Origin: Agapanthus africanus
Taxonomy: Eukaryota > Streptophyta > Magnoliopsida > Asparagales > Amaryllidaceae
DNA length: 64,000 nucleotides
Assembly (NCBI GenBank): GCA_030015575.1
Contig: CM057338.1
Span: 306,655,827 to 306,719,826 of the forward strand
Direction of reading: 5' to 3'
Positions 56,863 to 64,000 of this stretch are shown in pieces. The notes under the pieces were generated by a model. The model worked only from the letters and a program-made list of their open reading frames with translations. It ran no database searches and had not been told where the DNA came from. The translations under genes were made by a program, and so were the position numbers. How positions within the stretch are numbered: the first letter of the stretch is position 1; each line of letters begins with the position of its first letter.

Positions 56863-59121
56863 TGTAAGTGCACGGCGGCGCCCCGGCCGTCAATCCGACG
56901 GCCAAATGCGGAAGCGGTGATAAACTTAAATTTTACTTGAACTGGCAAACCGCCGCGCACTAATACCCGGATCGAACCACCAACTAGTCCTAGCTATCAA
57001 CAAGAAAGGGAAGAGAGATATACCGACGATCCAAGTCCTCCGGTCTTCTCATCATCGTCCCGATCTCCTGCGGAATGTCCCGTCTCCTCCTCGTCACCGG
57101 AAGTGCACCACATCGCCTACTTCTTTTACGGGCTCCCACCTCAATGCCGAGGCAACTCGGGCACGAAGCCGGCTACTCGACGTGCCCAAGATTTACTGTA
57201 GAATATAATGTAGAGGCTTGTGTCTCATTTGGGGTTATCGGAATTGCCTTTTGGTGGAGGGATGAAAACAAGAAGTATGTGGAGGAACTTGGGGATTTTT
57301 CTAACATCAAGAGAGCAAAAATCCCCACTACAAAAAATGGGCAACCCACCCTCATGGTGGCCGGCCATCACTAGAGGAGAAGGAGAGTGAGAATGGAGAA
57401 GAGTCTCAAAAATAATGGGAGCTATTCTCATATCATGCAAGAGAGAGAGAGAGGAATGGTTATCATGAAAGAACATGGTCACCAAAACAAAAACCACACA
57501 CAACCAACCTCACCCCTCATCATCATCAACAATCATGACTTTAAAAGTCAAGTCATGATGGAGTCAAAACAAGTCAATGATGGTGCACATCATGAAAGCC
57601 ATCATGATGCAACAAGATGCAAAGAACCCCCTCCACAAATGCCTATTTGCAACAATGCAAATAAACCCTCCTCCACCAAACTTCAGCCAATGAACGGAAC
57701 AATGGAAATCGGCCGAAACGGAAAGCAAACTGGCAACTCCAGAAAACTGGTCCCGTAATAAATTACAGGAAAACCCCGATACTGTGCATACACACCCGCA
57801 TTTGTATTCCGACCGAAATACAAATGCAATGAGACAAAATCTACACTGTACTATACTAGAATCCGGCTTAAACCAAAGCCGGCTAGTAATATCCGTTCGA
57901 TCCTGATCCGTGCAATACCGCACGTATCTGATCGAACCCCGCCATATATCCATACGGCCTATAGTACAAACTGTCCGATCCTGATCCGTGCAATACCGCA
58001 CGTATCTGATCGGACCTTGCCATATCTCCATACGGCCTCTACAACCTTTCGCCCGAAAACTGAGTAACAGAATGTGGGGGACTCTAAAGACTCATCAACA
58101 CCTTGGTTGTGGATTTAACCACTAGCACGTTAGAGGTATAAGCCAATACATAACGGGCTACCAGGTATTGACCAAAAGGGACGTCTGTGAGCGAACTCAG
58201 CCTGACTCCCTACTGAGCCTGTCAGTGACAATATCCGTACAGTCCGGTCCGTTCGTCTATGAGCATCGCATGGCGGGCCTAGGGGGTTGGTAAAAGTCAG
58301 ACCCCCAAAAGCGGTACAAGTCGTGTCGGAGTGTAGCCCAGAACACCCTGAGATACTACTGGAATACCTACCAGTAAATCTCCTTGCCTCGGCCGAGGGC
58401 TTCGTGTAATGGCTCTCCTAGACATACCACGACCTCACCCCCAATACCGAGAGAGACGAACCCCTGAAGATACGCTCACTGCCTCCATGTGGCTCGGGAC
58501 TGTACCCAACTAAAACCTGTTTGCACGACTCCTTTGAGCCGTGGTAGGGTAGTAATCAAAGTACAGTGGGAACTCACACGAGACAAATGACGATCCCCAG
58601 GTCGATGAACTAACCTGCACACATGTCACCAGGGAACTGCCATCTGACGTCTGGTATATGACCAACTAGCATGTTCCCGGCGAGTCCTGTCCGGTGTACT
58701 CATAACCCAATGAGCACCTGTATACATCTTAGGTGATCCAACTGACACCAGTGGCTTGTGAGACCGGCCACCGCCCCTCGTCGGGGTCTCGACTGTATAC
58801 ACTAGTCTACTATGGAGAATCGATGCCCTGTCTCGAAACTCTCACGACTAGGGACCTTTTAAGGATTTGCTTATAGACTACCAGCTTCCACTTATATGAT
58901 CGCCCTCATACTGCTGGTGGTCAAGCAAGAATCCTAGGGGCTCTACCAACGTGTAATAGCGACCTGTAAGGTCACCTCAAACAGTACACGATGATAAAGA
59001 TAAACCAGATAGCATACTATCATCTCGAGTAAGACTGTCCTACCGGGATAGGTCCTCCATCAATCATTGCAATCACGTGCCTGTGATCCAATAATTGACT
59101 CTGAGGGCACTATCTCCAACA
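56863..59121 (-). repeat. 5' LTR of element H
   Basis: 2259 bp partner of 48875-51133. Frames such as 57075-57374 and 57564-58031 are copies of those in the other LTR. Confidence 0.93.
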
Positions 59122-60868
59122 TAGACTAGCATATACTGATCGAGACCCCGACGATGGGTGGTGGCCAGGTCTCACAAGCCATTGGTGTTAGTTTGTTCAC
59201 CTAAGATAGTATACAGGTGCTCATTGGGTTATGAGTACACTGGACGAACTCGCCGGAAACCTGCTAGTTGGTATTATACCTATTGTCAGATAGCAGTCCC
59301 TAGGTGACATGTGTACAGGTTAGTCTGTCGATCTGAGATCATCATTTGTCTCGTGTGAGTTCCCACTGTGCTTTGATTACTACCCTACCACGGCTCAAAG
59401 GAGTCGTGCAAACAGGTTTTAGTTGGGTACAGTCCCGAGCCACATGGAGGCAGTGATCGGATCGTCGAGGATTCGTCTCTTCCGGTATTGGGGGTTGATG
59501 TCGCGTTGTGTACGGATGACCATCACCATAAATCCATGGCCACGGTGGACGAGAATTATTGATCCAGGATCGATAGTTTCTCAGGTGGTGATGGGTTTCA
59601 TACCGACACTAAATATCGCGTTGTTGGGGATCTGACTTTATCCACCCCCCTAGACTCGATATGCGATACTCTTAGACGAACAGACCAGACTGTACGAATA
59701 TTGTCACTGTCAGGCTCAATAGGGGTTCAGGATGAGTTTGCTCGTCGGTCTCCCTTTCGCTCAATACCTGGGTAGCCGTTACGTACAGCTAGTGCCGCTG
59801 ACGTGCTTGTGGTTAAACCCACTGCCAGCGTATTGACGAGTCTTTAGAGTCCCACACAGAGAGTTTTCACGGTTCAGGCGATATGGTTTACATGAGGTAT
59901 ATTGATACATACAGGTGTCCGATTAAATATGTGCACTTGCTGCGCAGACTTTAATCGGACGGTTGATAATACTAGCGGCTTAGGATTAAGCCGGATTATT
60001 AAATCGGGTTTTTAATTTAATAATTTATATATGTATTTGTATATACGTATTCTAGTATTATTGTTCACTATTCGTTTTCTCTCTCGGCTATTCGTATTTT
60101 GGTACGAATACGCGTATATGTATTTCGGTACATGTACCGGGAAGTATTCCGTATTTTGTACGGAATAGCTTCTAGAAGGTGCCACATCATTTGTATGAAT
60201 TTCCATTTATGGAAATTCATTTGTTTAACAAATGAGGTGGAGGGTGTAAGGTGGCAAAGGCATGGTCTTGGGCATGGAACAAAGTATGGCTAATGTTATT
60301 TTATTGTAAAAAGAAAATTGATTTTTTTGATGATTGGAGAGAAGGGGGCCGGCCATATTTTGGGAGTGGGGTTTCATTTGGTTACATAATTAATTTACAT
60401 GCTAGCGCTCACTCTCTTACTCTCTCAAGTTCACACAAACACTTAACCATTTTTGTTCATGCCAAAGCTACATCACCTCCATTCATCTTCTATGATTGCT
60501 CATTTGAGTTTTGTGTTGAGAGAAAATTATGGTGACACACTCATACACCCCCACTCTCCATCGCTAGCGACGTTGGAGTGTTGGTTACCTTGTTCGACGA
60601 GATTGGAGCTTGCGCCGTTTCCCTCGGGTGGATCATCGGAGATGGAGGAAGACCGGTGACCAAACCACATTAAGGGGCCGCTAGGAGCTTGGAATGAAGA
60701 CCGAAGGACACGGATCAACTCAGTATAATGATTCTAACTCTTAGTTAGTTTGCTAGTTTAGGGTTTAAGGTCGATCCGTAAATCGGATAGCGGTAGCGCC
60801 TGCTTAGAAAATTTTCGTTCCGCATTTTGGCCGCGTTTTGATGGCCGGGGCGCTGCCAGAACCCTTCA
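59122..60868 (+). repeat. 5' LTR of element G, remaining part
   Basis: Begins with TAGAC, the second copy of the H target duplication, and matches the reverse complement of H LTR 56863-58810. It ends ...GGCCGGGGCGCTGCC...CTTCA next to the PBS. Divergence from H is clearly higher than between the two H LTRs. Frames within (59423-59635, 60251-60535) are not supported. Confidence 0.83.
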
Positions 60869-60881
60869 TGATATCAAAGCC
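60869..60881 (+). other. Primer binding site of element G (mutated)
   Basis: TGATATCAAAGCC differs from TGGTATCAGAGCC at two positions and sits directly after the LTR. Confidence 0.78.
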
Positions 60882-63230
60882 ACCCTTTAAACCCCTTACT
60901 AGCTTGTTTAAACGTGCTTGAAAGATCGATTGACGGAAATTTCCGAAATCACGATTCCATTTTCACAGTTGCTGTCGATTTTTAAAAGTGGTCAAAAAAT
61001 TATTTCAGGCATCTTAAAAATCTGTGCAGGCAATTTTAAGGGTACAGAGAAAATTTCAGCTCCTGAAGCTTCCAAAGCGCCGTGGAACAGCCGCACTAAC
61101 CCCTCATTGGCGGCGGTTCCACGACCACTTAGTGGCGACGGGCCTTCAAATTTTCACTGTAGCTCATATACTTGGAATTGTGATTTTTGTGATATTCTGT
61201 TTTGGCCCAGGTTTCAGTGAAGTGTTGTTTTGCTATTGGGGCCAATTCGGAACTTAGTCGATCGATATTTTAAGTGGGCGTTTAACAATACATACATTTA
61301 TATCTGCGACCATGAATGTCATTTGGTCGGTAAACTCGTCTAATTGCTATATGTCTTTTAGACGGGTTTGTGAACGTGACATTCACGTTGATGTTCTGTG
61401 TTGTGCTGTGATGTTGGCTGGATCGTCGTAGTGGATAGCTAGTGGTACAATGATAGTACAGTTTTAATTTCATTTGTACATTTGATATTGCGGGGCGAGC
61501 GTCCGACATGTGGACTGCCGTCACTGCCAGTTTGTATATTATTCTTTTGGGGCACGACCGGGCTGAGGTCGATGTCACCCTTGTATATTATTTTATTTTC
61601 TGTACTAGGATTACCCCACGGTGGAGTGCACGAATAGCCGGGTTCTAGAGGGCAGCGGGTCCGCATCTCATGGCGTTGGGACGGAGGGGACCTTACTCTA
61701 GAATTGGCGGGCTATTCGTCGTACTCGTAGAGGGTATAGGTGACCCAGGAGGGGTGCTCAAGTTACCGGATTCTGTGAAGTGTTGGGTAGCCCATTCACG
61801 TAGCTGAAGGGGGCTACCTCGCTTCTGGTTTTGCGGGTAACTTGCTGCGCTCATAGGGGTCTAGGTTTCATTGCACAGGCTATCCACACGACAGGAAACG
61901 TCGGGTCTCACTTATGGCTCAAGTGAAACCCGGGGCTCCAGATTATCCACCATTCTGTGTTGCTTCTGTGATGTTTCTGTGATATTGCTTTATATCATGC
62001 CTGGGACGATTGTTATATATATTTATATATACTAGTAGATGTTGTATATGTTTTGCACCCGCGCTAGCCCAGTCCCCGCTCTGTCGTTAGTTAAGTAACC
62101 TAACGGGTGATGACGGGACCCAGTGGTGAATGCGAATGGCATATATGTACATTTTATTTTCGTTCTTTTCTGGTATGATTAATTGATAGGACTGCATTGA
62201 TTCTTATCAATGCAAGGATAAAACAAACCTATATTTGATGTTGTTGGAACCAAGTTTTTTAAAAAAAACTGACATTACAGACGTTCTCTTTTGCTTTGCA
62301 TCGTGGTATTCATTTGGAATATTCTGCACCTCATTCGACAAGGCAAGGGCCGAGATCTCTTCATCGGGAGTGACCCCTTGAGTAAAAGTTTGCGTCAACG
62401 TAATAACTTTTCTATAGTCGATTTTTTTTGCTTTGCATCATGGTATTCAGTTTGGAATATCCTGCACCTCATTCTACGGGAAAAGAGCCGAGATCTCTTC
62501 ACCAGAAGTGACCTCTTTAGCAAAAGTTTTCACCACTATATATTTATAAAACCACTTGGATTTCTTCAACGATATCAAGTTCATTACGTTAAAGGTTTTT
62601 CGCAAAAAACCAGCCGTAGCCCTCCGTCACTTCAGATTTGTATTGCTTAGTATTCGTGCTGCGTATGTCATGCTTAGCCGAGGCGTAGTGTTCGGTAGCT
62701 ATATAGTGCTTTTCTGTTGCATGGATATGCGATTAGTTAGGACAGTCGTACGGTCATTTTGGCTCAGTCAAGGACTCGTGCGGGTGGGTCTAATGCAATC
62801 AAGATAGTGACGGGTTGAACTTGACTAAGATCCTTTGATATGTTGGCTCAGTCAAGGTCACTTAGGTCCTAGGGGTAAAAACACATATCGGGAGTTTCAA
62901 ACATACAGGAAATTTGCCAGGCTTGCGCATACCTTCTGGAGTGTGGTGACTTGAGTGGCTTCCATCAGGTTATCATGCGATGATAGTTGGATCCCGATTC
63001 CCACTGATGAGTAGGATTACTCCTCGGGTGATTCCGACTAATTCTCCTTTTAGGTTTGGAGGAGAATTCGAGGATACAGTGGGAGCCATCCAGATTAGAT
63101 AAAATGATTAACCATTCTGATCTAGCTTAAAGTGCACGCTGAGTGTTTCTTCTCTTTCTCTCTCTGGCTGCGACTATGACCCGACCTTTAACTAAAACTC
63201 AAGAACCAAGTTAACCGAACCTTCTTAAAA
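60882..63230 (+). other. Element G leader with conserved modules
   Basis: Contains the GC dyad (61078-61124; GCCGTGGAACAGCCGC ... GGCGGCGGTTCCACG). Two modules around GGAATAT(C/T)CTGCACCTCATTC follow at 62310-62395 and 62440-62525, then CTCAGTCAAGG segments at 62764 and 62840. No gag frame is visible; short frames on both strands overlap and are treated as chance. Confidence 0.6.
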
Positions 63231-63278
63231 CACTTTGACTTTTGGAATGTCACGGTGTCGCATATATCATTGCCACTT

Positions 63279-64000
63279 CTATATCACCTTTGCTTTTCTC
63301 CAGAACACCGCGTATCACTACGAACATCCACTTCCATTGGATAAATCCATCGTATGGTTATATACGAACTCGAAGGAACTTTTTCGAGGATGGATTCTGG
63401 TTCTGGAGAGATTGGATAGGATTATTCAGATGTCTTTTCCCATTACCTTCTCTCAGATTGTGAGGGCTCCTAGGATTAGGAGAGGGTACACCTATTGAGC
63501 TTATTGGATAGTCTTCTTCCAAACCATAGGCAGGTGCCGAATGGTAGGGAAGGAAGAAAACCAATTAAGCTTAAGTGTGGTGTACAGAAGGTAATAAGTA
63601 AAGACATATAAAGGGATTAGAATAATGGAAAAGGAAATTGCGATCACCATCATTCACGACAAAAACCGTGTATACCCCTACCACTCCTACATCACCTTTT
63701 GCTTTTCTCCAGAACACTCCGTATCACTACGGATATCTACTTCCATTGGATAAATCCATCGTATGATTATATACGAACTCGAAGGAACTTTTTCGAGGAT
63801 GGATTCTGGTTCTGGAGAGATTGGATAGGATTATTCAGATGTCTTTTCCCATTACCTTCTCTCAGGTTGCGAGGGCTCCTAGGATTAAGAGAGTACACCT
63901 ATTACGCTTATTGGATAGTCTTCTTCCAAATCTTAGGCTGGTGCCGAAGGGTAGAGAAAGAAGAAAACCAGTTAGCCTAAAGAAGGTGTACAGAAGGTAA
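63279..64000 (+). repeat. Tandem 412-bp module in element G, runs to the window end
   Basis: Copy 1 is about 63279-63600, copy 2 from about 63690. CTTTTCTCCAGAACAC and TTTTTCGAGGATGGATTCTG recur 412 bp apart. The copies are more alike than those in H. Translations (63235-63498, 63699-63980) are short and shift frame, so coding status is open. Confidence 0.8.

Larger units (their letters stand above)
48875..59121 (-). mobile_element. Complete copia element H, inside the LTR of its relative G
   Basis: The LTRs are 48875-51133 and 56863-59121, both 2259 bp (TGTAAGTGCACGG...CTCCAACA), with about 18 differences by eye (0.8%). The target duplication is TATAC / TAGAC (59122-59126), one change. PBS is on the right and PPT on the left. 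The interior (5.7 kb) keeps only fragments of RT and RNase H. It is inserted in opposite orientation into G, so the LTRs of the two form palindromes. Confidence 0.92.

Overview
The window is a stack of nested LTR retrotransposons from a plant nuclear genome. No host gene, rRNA gene or functional tRNA gene is visible. The evidence for a plant is the set of families present. There are Tat-type Ty3/gypsy polyproteins with two RNase H domains, Athila-like Ty3/gypsy elements primed by TGGCGCCGTTGCCGG, Ty1/copia elements primed by TGGTATCAGAGCC, and plant-type TATA boxes in the LTRs. The species cannot be fixed from this sequence; a repeat-rich angiosperm is most likely.

Layout, left to right (letters are mine). 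Element A (Tat-like gypsy, minus strand) covers 1-15278 and runs off the left edge. Its order from the right is 5' LTR 12997-15278, PBS 12974-12991, gag, protease, RT. A complete, non-autonomous Athila-like element (1104-7373, TSD TGTCC) splits its pol frame. Element A sits in the leader of element D (Athila-like; PBS 15331-15349, LTR from 15356). D lies against the second RNase H of element BC (Tat-like, minus strand). BC is broken into 17170-17813, 28192-31398 and 37820-42084, with its 5' LTR at 42090-45608. A complete copia element (17814-28186, TSD GACCT) separates the first two pieces. A truncated LTR (L2), itself split by an inverted solo LTR (L3, 32689-35384), separates the last two.

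BC is inserted in an LTR of element F (45609-46889). F is inserted in the gag region of element E (gypsy; PBS 47737-47754, LTR 47759-48589). The E LTR is cut by element G (copia, plus strand; LTR 48590-48874 and 59122-60868, interior to the window end). The G LTR carries a complete minus-strand relative, H (48875-59121, near-perfect TSD TATAC/TAGAC).

Coding decay is heavy, and many premature stops are TAG at positions where the related element has Gln or Trp. The copia elements have nearly identical LTRs but ruined coding regions, so they were probably moved by proteins supplied in trans. The observations I rate highest are: an unrecognised antisense reading frame with two amber codons inside a U3; a GC palindrome about 200 nt downstream of the PBS in all three copia elements, with the same motif in the Athila-like leader; arrays of CACGTG dyads around LTR promoters; and two large LTR palindromes that could give double-stranded RNA.
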